Positions 23,577 through 30,566 of a stretch of DNA of 35,263 nucleotides are shown in pieces. The notes beneath the pieces were generated by a model that saw only the letters and a program-made list of their open reading frames with translations, was not told where the DNA came from and made no database searches. Position 1 is the first letter of the stretch; the number at the start of each line of letters is the position of its first letter. Source of the stretch: Phycisphaerae bacterium (GTDB lineage: Bacteria; Planctomycetota; Phycisphaerae; SM23-33); contig WRDM01000029.1 in assembly GCA_009783465.1 (NCBI GenBank), forward strand, positions 1 to 35,263, read 5' to 3'. Position numbers and translations under genes: made by a program.

Positions 23577-24200
23577 CTACTGGACGGCGAATTCTTTGAA
23601 TAAGACGTCGTGGATGAGGCCTTTTTTGTCGGGCCAGAGTTCCTGGTTGAAGTCGTCGCGGATTTGTCGTTCGAGGTGTCGCAGGGCTTTGTCGCCTCGG
23701 ACTTCGTCGGGGGTTCTGCCGGCCAGGAAGAGGGTGAGCCGGTTTTTGAGGACGAGTTTTCGCCGTTCGATGAGGTCTTGGGTGGTTTTGAGTTGTTTTT
23801 TGTTGGTGGCGTCGAGTTCGATGATGACGCTCGCGCGGACGTAGCGCAGCATGCGGTGTTCGTCGAGGTTGACGATGACCGGATCGAGTTCGATGTAGAC
23901 GAATTTGTCGTCGACGGGTCGCGCGTCGTTGGCTGCGCCGTGTTTGGCGTGGCCATGCTCGGCGTGGGCGTCGGCGTCGGTGGCCGCCTTGGCGGCGCGC
24001 GGGCTGCCGGCCAGTTGTGCCGCCATCAGGCCTCCCACGAGTCCGACGGCCGCCATCGCCAGCGCGAGCTGTCCGACCATCATCGCGCGGGACATCACGA
24101 TGGCGCCGGCCTTGTCGGCATCGGATTTCCCGCCGCCGGTTTTATCGGCCTTGCCCGCTTTCGATGCGGCACCGCCGGATTTTTTTTCGTCAGTCGCCAT
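23577..24200 (-). CDS. fliL: FliL-like flagellar basal body-associated protein
   Basis: A 207-residue protein with a Lys/Gly/Ala/Asp-rich cytoplasmic N-terminus (1-33), one membrane span (about 36-62), a linker with several His and Ala residues, and a periplasmic FliL domain from about 95. Family features include FVYIELDPVIVNLDEHRMLRYVRASVIIEL and the C-terminal WPDKKGLIHDVLFKEFAVQ. FliL stabilises stator function around the flagellar motor. Its start overlaps the end of the upstream motB-type gene by 11 nt, which together with motA makes a stator operon. Confidence 0.9.
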   Translation of the reverse strand: MATDEKKSGGAASKAGKADKTGGGKSDADKAGAIVMSRAMMVGQLALAMAAVGLVGGLMAAQLAGSPRAAKAATDADAHAEHGHAKHGAANDARPVDDKFVYIELDPVIVNLDEHRMLRYVRASVIIELDATNKKQLKTTQDLIERRKLVLKNRLTLFLAGRTPDEVRGDKALRHLERQIRDDFNQELWPDKKGLIHDVLFKEFAVQ

Positions 24201-24936
24201 ACCGCTGAGCCTCCGTCACCGCCAGCAACAACTGCGCGTTTTCCACGCCCTCGCCGTACACGTCACGCCAACGCGACGCGTCCAGATTGCCGTACGAATG
24301 CACCTGCCAAAGTCCCCGACCCTGCACGTCGGCTGTCAATGAGTCGAGCGCCTGACCCGCCGCCGCCGCACGACGGGCGGACAATTCCCACGCCCTGGCC
24401 GGCGGCAAGCCCTCCGCATCCGCCACCACGCCGATCACGTACACACGCGTCGGACGATTCCCGCGAGCGTCGCGGACCGCGCGAAGATATTCCTCCATCG
24501 CGTCCCGACCCGCACGCGTCAGCGTCGCGCCGCCAGGCTCAAACGCCGACGGCACGATCTTCTTACTTATCGTCACTTCCGACAGCCGCGTTGACTTTGT
24601 CGCGATCGCTTTTTCCACGTCCGCAAAGGCCGCCCGAATCGCCTCGTCGCCAAGAATCCGTTGACGATTGGTCGGGTCCGGCTGCGGGTCGGATTCCGTG
24701 GCATACGCCGGCCTTAACTGGTCGTATTCCGCAACCTGCTTTCCCCAGAGCAGATCGGGGATGCCGAATCCCTGAATCGCCCGGCGGAAGCTTTCGCTGG
24801 CTGCGCGGCCTTTGTACGTCAGGTCCCGTTCGGTGGCGAGCACCTGAAGCATGACGAAAAACGCCAGCAGCAGCGTGATCATGTCCGCGAAGGAGATGAT
24901 CCAGAGGGGCACTTTTTCGCCGCCGCCGTCGCTCAT
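24190..24936 (-). CDS. motB: MotB-like stator protein, second of a tandem pair
   Basis: A 248-residue protein. Its single span PLWIISFADMITLLLAFFVM contains Asp18, the equivalent of the ion-carrying Asp32 of E. coli MotB. The C-terminal half (about 110-245) looks like a diverged OmpA/MotB periplasmic domain: LTRAGRDAMEEYLRAV, then RVYVIGVVADAEG, then SARRAAAAGQAL. The usual peptidoglycan-binding GHTD text is replaced by GVVADAEG, so anchoring may differ from classic MotB. Its ATG overlaps the upstream motB-type stop (24933-24936). Two adjacent MotB-type genes with one MotA suggest a hetero-dimeric stator B unit, or alternative B subunits. Confidence 0.88.
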   Translation of the reverse strand: MSDGGGEKVPLWIISFADMITLLLAFFVMLQVLATERDLTYKGRAASESFRRAIQGFGIPDLLWGKQVAEYDQLRPAYATESDPQPDPTNRQRILGDEAIRAAFADVEKAIATKSTRLSEVTISKKIVPSAFEPGGATLTRAGRDAMEEYLRAVRDARGNRPTRVYVIGVVADAEGLPPARAWELSARRAAAAGQALDSLTADVQGRGLWQVHSYGNLDASRWRDVYGEGVENAQLLLAVTEAQRYGD

Positions 24937-25628
24937 CGGAAAATTCCCCCGTTACGCAGTGTGATTTCGAGAATCGGTTCGCCCGCGTACGGATTGCTCT
25001 GTGCGGCGGGGGGTTGATACATGCCCAGGTGTGCGGCGGGGATGCGTTCGGCATCGGCGAGGTGTTTCAGGACGGTGTACGCACGTTCGGCGCGGTAGGC
25101 GGCGCCGATGTGTGCGGCGGCGGACTCGCCGTTTGGCGGATACGCGACAAGCACGGCGCAGGGGTCTCGTCGGAGGTATTCGCCGAGTTTGGCGAGCAGT
25201 TGTATGCCGTCGTCGGTGAGTTGTCCGTCGCGGTTGTAGAGGGTTTTCGCGGGCAGGGAGAGCACCTTTTGTTCATAGAACGCGCGGTTGTCCTGCACCT
25301 CGAGGCGTAGCGGATTGGGCACGTCCTCGTCGTCGAGTTCGTTGGGTTTTTCGGCGCCCGCCTGCGTGAAGTTCACGACCGGCGGGAGGATCTGCGCGAA
25401 GGCCTGGTGCGGGATTTCCCTGGCGGGGAACACGCTGTTGGAGGCGATGTAGTAGCAGGCGCCGGCGAATTTGGTGCGGGCTTCCTGGTCGTAGGAGGAG
25501 AACGTGCTCAGCATGACGAAGAACGCCAACAACAGCATGATCATGTCCGCGAAGGAGACGTACCACAGCCCGACGCTGTGCCCGCCGCCTTCCTCCTCGC
25601 CATGTTGCTGGGGCCTGACGTATCGCAT
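24933..25628 (-). CDS. motB: MotB-like stator protein, first of a tandem pair
   Basis: A 231-residue protein. Its membrane segment LWYVSFADMIMLLLAFFVML includes Asp28, the candidate ion-binding residue. A helical linker of about 100 residues leads to a diverged OmpA-like domain (LYNRDGQLTDDGIQLLAKLG, then AYRAERAYTVLKHLADAERI). The usual peptidoglycan-binding loop is replaced by AYPPNGES. It shares its plan and membrane motif with the next gene but little else, so the two are old paralogues rather than a recent duplication. They overlap by 4 nt. A repeat element (25642-25898) separates it from motA. Confidence 0.88.
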   Translation of the reverse strand: MRYVRPQQHGEEEGGGHSVGLWYVSFADMIMLLLAFFVMLSTFSSYDQEARTKFAGACYYIASNSVFPAREIPHQAFAQILPPVVNFTQAGAEKPNELDDEDVPNPLRLEVQDNRAFYEQKVLSLPAKTLYNRDGQLTDDGIQLLAKLGEYLRRDPCAVLVAYPPNGESAAAHIGAAYRAERAYTVLKHLADAERIPAAHLGMYQPPAAQSNPYAGEPILEITLRNGGIFR

Positions 25629-25641
25629 GCGTCATACTCCA

Positions 25642-25898
25642 GGGGCTTTCCGTTCTCGTGGCGTGGGCGAACCGTCCGTTCGAGGGAAACAAGCCAATAG
25701 CCAGCAGCCAGTAGCCAGCAGGTATGGCTGGGTGTGACCGCATATCACACGATGTTGATTTTGGCGATCCACGTATTCGCTCCCGCTTTTATGGCCTTTT
25801 CGCCCTCGTTTTTCCATACCTATTGGCTACTGGCTGCTGGCTATTGGCTTGTTTCCCTCGAACGAGTCTCTCGTGGGTACCACGAGAACGGAAACCCC
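25642..25898 (-). repeat. Arm-core-arm repeat, copy 4 (core on the minus strand)
   Basis: The left arm (25642-25727) and right arm (25814-25898) pair over about 86 nt, with 41 nt perfect from 25677-25717 (inner text CGTTCGAGGGAAACAAGCCA). The core (25721-25820) is exactly 100 nt. Read on the minus strand it starts GGTATGG, carries ACGAGGGCGAAAAGG and CATCGTGTGA, and ends CCATACC. It fills the 275-nt gap between motA and the first motB-type gene. Confidence 0.88.
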
Positions 25899-25903
25899 GT
25901 GCG

Positions 25904-26677
25904 TCACACTCGAGGCTTGAGCTGTTCGCGGTGTCTGGCCGAGATGAACGCCTGCATGCGTTCGCGGACGGTGGTGGGGCTTTCGCCGCGCACGATGCCG
26001 ATCACGCCTTCCAGAATCATCTCGCGAATGAGCTTTTCCTTCTTGGACCGCATGCCCAGCTTGCCGCCCATCGGCAGGAAAAACAGGTTGGCGAACCACG
26101 CGCCGTAAAACGTGCACACCAATGCCGCCGCCATGCCCGCGCCGATACTCTGGGGGTCGTCCATGTGGCTGAACATCTGCACCAGCCCGATCAGCGTGCC
26201 CACCATGCCCAATGCCGGACACGACGCGCCGATGAAATCCATGATCTTCTTGCCGTCGCTGTGACGCTCCTCAAGATACAGAATCTCCGAGGCAAGCTGC
26301 TGCTGAATGGCCTGCTCGCTTTGGCCGTCAATGACCATCTGGAGGCTCTTGACGAGAAACGGCTCGCCCGCCGACGCCAACTGCTGCTCCAATGCCAACG
26401 CGCCGTCGCGGCGGTTGATGGCCGAGTAATCGACCATCTTCTGAATCAACTCCTGCTCGCTGGGCAGGCGGTTGAAGACCGTCTTCTTGAGAATGCCCGC
26501 GATGCCGAACACTTCCTTCATGCTGAAATGCACGAACACCGCGGCGATCGAGCCGCCAATCACCACCACGATGGCGGGAATATTGAAAAACAGCCCGAAC
26601 TGCCCGCCGTCGGCAATGACGGCGATCAAAATGCACGCCAGGCCCAACACGATTCCAATGATGGTCGCTATATCCAT
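25904..26677 (-). CDS. motA: MotA flagellar motor stator protein
   Basis: A 257-residue MotA/TolQ/ExbB-family protein with four membrane spans: about 1-20 and 27-47 at the N-terminus, and two in the C-terminal half. The key channel block is GASCPALGMVGTLIGLVQMF (the Pro aligns with E. coli Pro173); its text is closer to sodium-type PomA than to E. coli MotA, a hint of Na+ drive that needs testing. The cytoplasmic loop has the charged segments that contact the rotor. I chose the ATG at 26677 (MDIATIIGIVLGL) because relatives start this way; an ATG four codons upstream is possible. Five MotB subunits and a MotA shell normally assemble around FliG. Confidence 0.93.
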   Translation of the reverse strand: MDIATIIGIVLGLACILIAVIADGGQFGLFFNIPAIVVVIGGSIAAVFVHFSMKEVFGIAGILKKTVFNRLPSEQELIQKMVDYSAINRRDGALALEQQLASAGEPFLVKSLQMVIDGQSEQAIQQQLASEILYLEERHSDGKKIMDFIGASCPALGMVGTLIGLVQMFSHMDDPQSIGAGMAAALVCTFYGAWFANLFFLPMGGKLGMRSKKEKLIREMILEGVIGIVRGESPTTVRERMQAFISARHREQLKPRV

Positions 26678-26758
26678 ACGCTCTCGCATGCCGACAACGG
26701 CAGGGATCCACCGTACCTATCGGCAGGCGAGGAGCGGGACTTGCGTTAGCGTCTGTAC

Positions 26759-26998
26759 CTTTCCTTCTCGTGGCGCTGGGGGAGATCCCGTTCGAGGGAA
26801 CCGTTCAGCCAATAGCCAATAGCCAGTAGGTATGGAGAGACGAAGGCGAAAAGACAAGGAGGGCGGGAATGTGATTCACGGGGTGAAAAACGTTTGATCG
26901 TGTGACAGACAGCAAGCCTGGCCATACCTGATGGCTACTGGCTATTGGCTGAACGGTTCCCTTGAACGGGATCTCCCCCAGCGCCACGAGAAGGAAAG
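26759..26998 (+). repeat. Arm-core-arm repeat, copy 5
   Basis: The arms 26759-26835 and 26922-26998 pair almost perfectly: one mismatch in the outer 58 nt (CTTTCCTTCTCGTGGCGCTG and onward), then a more variable AATAGCCA word section. The core (26829-26928) is exactly 100 nt, with ACGAAGGCGAAAAG and GATCGTGTGA, the latter 16 nt before CCATACC. It occupies most of the 324-nt gap between nadK and motA. No gene is seen in the gap. Confidence 0.9.
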
Positions 26999-27001
26999 TC
27001 C

Positions 27002-27856
27002 CTACTGGTAGTGCGGTCCCTTGGCCCATTGGAGTTTTTCCGAGAGCGTTTGGAAGAACGAGCGGTCGGGGTGCGGGATGATGAGGGCGTCGTGCGGGGC
27101 GCGGGTGACTTCGATGGTGTCGCCGCCGCAGAGGGTGCTTGTGGCCTGTCCGTCGACCATCAGGGCCGAGCCGTGATTGACGCGGAGGGCGCGGACGGTG
27201 ATGACGTGGCCTGGGCCTGTGATGATCGGGCGGATGGACAGGCTGTGCGGCGCGATGGGCGTGATGGCGACGGCGGTCATGGTCGGGTGCAGGATTGGCC
27301 CGCCGGCGGACATGTTGTAGCCCGTCGAGCCGGAGGGGGTGGCGATGATCAGCCCGTCGCCGCGGTAGTGGGCCACGTCGCGGCCGTCCTGCTGCACGCA
27401 CAGTTCGATCATGCGGAACGGCGGGCCTGCGGAGATCACGACGTCGTTGGCGACCACCGAGCAGAATCGTTGCGTGTCGGCCCCGCTGACGCATACGCGG
27501 AGCATCAGCCGGCGGGTGGGGGCGACCTCGCCTGCCAGCACGGCGGGCAGGTGGCGTTGGAGTTCGTCCCGACTGAACTCGGCGAGGAAGCCGAGCTTGC
27601 CCATGTTGACGCCCAGCAGCGGCACGGAGCGGGCGGCGAGCATTCGGGCGGCCCAGAGCAGCGTGCCGTCGCCGCCCAGCACAAGGCACAGATCGGCGTC
27701 GGCGGGCAGGTCGGAGACATCCATCCCGTCCGGGCTGACGTGCCGCACATCGACGCGTTCGACGCGAGGCCGCAGCCACGCGCTCCACTCCGCCACCGCG
27801 GCGGCCGCACCGGCCTTGGCGGGATTCACCAGAATGAGAATACGTTGGACGCTCAT
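27002..27856 (-). CDS. nadK: NAD kinase
   Basis: A 284-residue enzyme that phosphorylates NAD+ to NADP+. Motifs: LCLVLGGDGTLLWAAR (GGDGT, near residue 61), LLGVNMGKLGFLAE, VVANDVVIS and the ATP/NAD-site block IIATPSGSTGYNMSAGGPIL, followed by VMVDGQ-like VDGQA near the end. Length is normal. An in-frame ATG 63 nt upstream would add a segment unlike the family, so I start at 27856. There a TGTAATAAT box ends 6 nt before the ATG, which may mean a leaderless transcript; GGTG just before the start could otherwise serve as a weak ribosome site. Confidence 0.94.
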   Translation of the reverse strand: MSVQRILILVNPAKAGAAAAVAEWSAWLRPRVERVDVRHVSPDGMDVSDLPADADLCLVLGGDGTLLWAARMLAARSVPLLGVNMGKLGFLAEFSRDELQRHLPAVLAGEVAPTRRLMLRVCVSGADTQRFCSVVANDVVISAGPPFRMIELCVQQDGRDVAHYRGDGLIIATPSGSTGYNMSAGGPILHPTMTAVAITPIAPHSLSIRPIITGPGHVITVRALRVNHGSALMVDGQATSTLCGGDTIEVTRAPHDALIIPHPDRSFFQTLSEKLQWAKGPHYQ

Positions 27857-27862
27857 GTCACC

Positions 27863-27871
27863 ATTATTACA
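27863..27871 (-). promoter_or_regulatory. Possible extended -10 box of nadK
   Basis: On the minus strand TGTAATAAT (TGn followed by AATAAT) ends 6 nt before the nadK ATG. The spacing equals that seen before hldE and rph. Confidence 0.35.
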
Positions 27872-27912
27872 CGGATGTGCGATTTCCGCGTGAAAAATCG
27901 AGGGGGTGTTTT

Positions 27913-27991
27913 TTACCACAGAGACACAGTGAAAGCAATTGTTCGAACGCCAACACGTATCTCTCTGTGGTTCTCTGTGTCTCTGTGGTAA
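27913..27991. repeat. CACAGAGACACAG inverted repeat
   Basis: TTACCACAGAGACACAG (27913-27929) and its perfect 17-nt complement (27975-27991) flank 45 nt, part of which (27961-27970) repeats the CTCTGTGG word. It lies in the gap between rdgB and nadK. Words of this type are found between genes of many bacteria; no function is established. Confidence 0.75.
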
Positions 27992-28003
27992 GAAATGTCC
28001 CCG

Positions 28004-28687
28004 CTACAAATGGTCCCGCAGCATGGCCGCCAGTTTTCGCATGGCCTGGCCTCGGTGGCTGATGGCGTTTTTTTCGTCGGCGGGCAGTTCGGCGGTGGTG
28101 CGGTTTTTTTCGATGATGAGGAAGAGCGGGTCGTAGCCGAAGCCGTTGTCGCCGCGTGGGGCGTGGAGGATTCGGCCTTCGACGCCGCCGGCGGCTTCGA
28201 GTTGCACGCGGGCGTCGCGTTGTGTCGGGCCTGGCTGGGCCAGGGCGACGTGGCAGACGAATCGCGCGGTGCGGGCGTCGTCGGGCGTGGCCGCGAGTTC
28301 GCGGAGCAGTTTGCGGTTGTTGGCCTGGTCGATCTCGTGCCGCGTCGCACCGGGCGGGACGTCGTCGGCTGCGTATCGGGCCGACCGCACGCCCGGCTGA
28401 CCGCCGAGGGCGTCGACGACCAGTCCGCTGTCGTCGGCGAGGCACCATTGTCCGGTGGCGGCGGCGTAATACGTCGCCTTGTCGCGCGCGTTGTCGGCGA
28501 ACGTCTCGCCCGTCTCCTCGGGTTCGGGAATGTCGCCGAACGCCTCCAGGCCGGCCACCGTCAGCGGCCCGCCGGCGAGCAATTCGCGAATTTCCTTGAG
28601 TTTTCCCGGATTACGAGTCGCCAATACCAGCAAACGGATCGTTTGCGGAGGGTCGTCGGGGGATTTCAATGACATAGCTGGGGGCAT
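28004..28687 (-). CDS. rdgB: XTP/dITP diphosphatase (HAM1/RdgB family)
   Basis: A 227-residue house-cleaning enzyme that hydrolyses non-canonical purine NTPs to monophosphates. Motifs: LVLATRNPGKLKEIRELL (substrate site), TFADNARDKATYYA, CLADDSGLVVDALGG (metal/substrate acid residues), PGVRSARYA, HAPRGDNGFGYDPLFLI and ISHRGQAMRKL. It is slightly longer than usual because of a 12-residue N-terminal extension. The start is uncertain: ATG at 28687 or 28675, both inside the 3' end of the upstream lipoprotein gene (overlap up to 77 nt), so expression is probably coupled. rdgB often neighbours rph; here two genes separate them. Confidence 0.93.
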   Translation of the reverse strand: MPPAMSLKSPDDPPQTIRLLVLATRNPGKLKEIRELLAGGPLTVAGLEAFGDIPEPEETGETFADNARDKATYYAAATGQWCLADDSGLVVDALGGQPGVRSARYAADDVPPGATRHEIDQANNRKLLRELAATPDDARTARFVCHVALAQPGPTQRDARVQLEAAGGVEGRILHAPRGDNGFGYDPLFLIIEKNRTTAELPADEKNAISHRGQAMRKLAAMLRDHL

Positions 28688-29498
28688 GGAATTCCTCGAA
28701 GGAGCCCAGACGGTCGGCGTCGCCCGTCAGCGTTACGCTGCTGACATCCATGTTGGGCTTTTTGGCGGTGGGCACGGTGATGATCATCTGGCGGTCGTTC
28801 GCGAGGATCGCCGGATATTTCTTGAGCACCGCCTGGACTTCGGCGGACGGATACCGTTTCTCGATCGTCGGGACGCCCCGTTCGGTGTCGCTCGCCATGG
28901 CCGGCGCCATGCGGATGCGGACGCCGTTGATTTTGAACAGCCCGACGCACACGCTCGAACTGCTTGCCCCGTGGTGGAAAAACGCCAACTCGCCCTGGCT
29001 TCGCAATTTCCTGCAGGCCTCCACCGCCCGCTGACGCCGCCCGACGTACTTGTCCTGATCGTGGTACGTCATGACCACGACGGTGTAGACGTACTTGGTG
29101 TGGACGTTCATGAGGTTCCATTCCGGCGGGCCGACGTCCTTGCCCGGCGTGAGCACGGTTCGGGCGAACGCGAACGGGCGGTCGTCGCCCCACCGGGTGT
29201 TTTTGTACGCCTTGGCCATTTTGAGGTCGTCTTCGGCGGCCTCGATGGTGATGTAACGGCCCATGTACAGTTCGGTCGTATTCTGCTTGCTGATGATCGT
29301 GAGGTTTTTGAACTTGTCGCGTTCGATAATCGCCTTGACCCTGGCGGCATGGCCGGCATGATCCCCGTCCTCCGCGTCCCACGTGTAGAGCAAAATGCGG
29401 ACGTCGCCGTCGGCGGTGAATCCAGAGCCGCATCCCGTCAACGTCGCGACCAGCACGGCGAGGCATCCGACGTGGAAAATTGTTTTCATGGTCATCAT
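28611..29498 (-). CDS. Predicted lipoprotein of unknown function with two SPOR-like segments
   Basis: A 295-residue protein with a lipoprotein signal: hydrophobic stretch and LVATLTGC, with lipid-accepting Cys23. The mature part has two similar-looking segments. The first (about 30-95: DVRILLYTWDAEDGDHAGHA, then LTIISKQNTTELYMGRY) and the second (about 132-185: YTVVVMTYHDQDKYVGRRQR, then LAFFHHGASSSSVCVGLFKI) follow the beta-alpha-beta pattern of SPOR peptidoglycan-binding repeats. This is a pattern match by eye, not a family assignment. ATG candidates are at 29498, 29495 and 29489, all before the signal; an upstream ATG at 29540 is unlikely. Downstream it overlaps rdgB. Confidence 0.72.
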   Translation of the reverse strand: MMTMKTIFHVGCLAVLVATLTGCGSGFTADGDVRILLYTWDAEDGDHAGHAARVKAIIERDKFKNLTIISKQNTTELYMGRYITIEAAEDDLKMAKAYKNTRWGDDRPFAFARTVLTPGKDVGPPEWNLMNVHTKYVYTVVVMTYHDQDKYVGRRQRAVEACRKLRSQGELAFFHHGASSSSVCVGLFKINGVRIRMAPAMASDTERGVPTIEKRYPSAEVQAVLKKYPAILANDRQMIITVPTAKKPNMDVSSVTLTGDADRLGSFEEFHAPSYVIEIPRRPSANDPFAGIGDS

Positions 29499-29561
29499 AT
29501 GGCACCAATCGTAGCGAAAAAATCCGAAATTCCGAAGCACGAAATCGAAACAAACTCTCGC

Positions 29562-30551
29562 CTACCGCAGCCCCAGCCGTTTCGCCACCGTGTCGAAATA
29601 GTACCGGTGATACTCGGGGACCAGGCCGGTTCGGTCCGGGCCGACGTTGATCAGCAGGTTGGCATTGTTGTCCCTGGCGGTTTTGTGCCAGCCGCAGATG
29701 GCATCCACGGAGGGATGGAAATAGAACAGCTTGTCGAGACAGAACCATTGCGGCGGCAGCGAGCAACTGATTTCCAGCGGCAGGCGGATTTGCGAGCCGT
29801 CCGGGTTGGTGTACACCGGGTCAAAATGCGGCTCGAACCGCTTGCCCTGAAAAATGAAATCCAACTGCTCGCAGCTTCGATAATCCACCGGCGGATACTT
29901 GACCAGCCCAGGGCGGTCGCTGCTGGAATTGATCGTCACCAGGCAGTTGTCCTGAAGGCTGTGCACGTGTTCGTACACGGCAGGCCAGCGCCACCGCTCG
30001 CCGTGTCCCAGGCCGGAATTGGGGTCCGCCTCCCACGCGGGGTCGTACGCCCACTCGCGCGTGGGGTGATCCTTGTCCCACATGCCGTCGAACCAGATGC
30101 AGAGGATCTCGCCGTAATTCGTTAGCAGCTCCGTGAGCTGATTCATCATGTACTGGGCGTAGATTTCATCGTCGTCGTACCGCGGATAATTTTTGTCCCA
30201 CAGTGAATAATAGATGCCCGTTTTCAGCCCGGCTTTGCGAAACGCTTCGACGAACTGGCCGATCATGTCAGGCCGGCCCGGCGAGTTTTTCACGCAATAT
30301 TCCGTGTGCTCGCTGGGCCAGAGGCAAAACCCCTCGTGATGTTTCGCCGTCAGGACGCCATACTTCATGCCGGCCCCCGCGGCCATGTCGGCCCACTGAT
30401 TGGGGTCGAGTTTCGGAAACACCAGATCGGCGGCGGGAAATTTCCCCGACCCCCATCCTTCGCCTTCCAGCGTGTTGGGCCCGAAATGCAGAAACAGGCC
30501 GTATTGCAGTTCGAGAAAAGCGGCTTGGTGTTTCGTAAACGGGGCGATCAT
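29562..30551 (-). CDS. Alpha-L-fucosidase-like glycoside hydrolase, family 29
   Basis: A 329-residue TIM-barrel enzyme. GH29 blocks: YGLFLHFGPNTLEGEGWG near the start, YGVLTAKHHEGFCLWPSEHT (64-83), GLKTGIYYSLWD, the nucleophile region ILCIWFDGMWD (Asp155) and LLINVGPDRTGLVPE near the end. It is short for the family (usually 400-500 residues) and lacks the C-terminal beta-sandwich. There is no signal peptide, so it probably acts in the cytoplasm on imported fucosyl oligosaccharides. Some distant GH29 members have other specificities, so the substrate is not certain. Ribosome site AAAGGA precedes the ATG at 30551. It follows rph by 15 nt. Confidence 0.88.
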   Translation of the reverse strand: MIAPFTKHQAAFLELQYGLFLHFGPNTLEGEGWGSGKFPAADLVFPKLDPNQWADMAAGAGMKYGVLTAKHHEGFCLWPSEHTEYCVKNSPGRPDMIGQFVEAFRKAGLKTGIYYSLWDKNYPRYDDDEIYAQYMMNQLTELLTNYGEILCIWFDGMWDKDHPTREWAYDPAWEADPNSGLGHGERWRWPAVYEHVHSLQDNCLVTINSSSDRPGLVKYPPVDYRSCEQLDFIFQGKRFEPHFDPVYTNPDGSQIRLPLEISCSLPPQWFCLDKLFYFHPSVDAICGWHKTARDNNANLLINVGPDRTGLVPEYHRYYFDTVAKRLGLR

Positions 30552-30566
30552 TATTTGTTCCTTTGG

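Noticed and set aside
23610-24854. A 414-codon plus-strand frame
   Set aside because: Antisense to fliL and motB-type genes, which have clear family motifs.
6677-26998. Classical insertion sequence or MITE with target-site duplications
   Set aside because: The elements have inverted arms, but I could not find consistent short direct duplications at their edges, and there is no transposase gene. A non-autonomous mobile element remains possible but unproven.
1-27991. CRISPR array among the short-word repeats
   Set aside because: The words are 8-20 nt, imperfect, without constant-length unique spacers, and mostly arranged as inverted rather than direct repeats. No cas gene is present.
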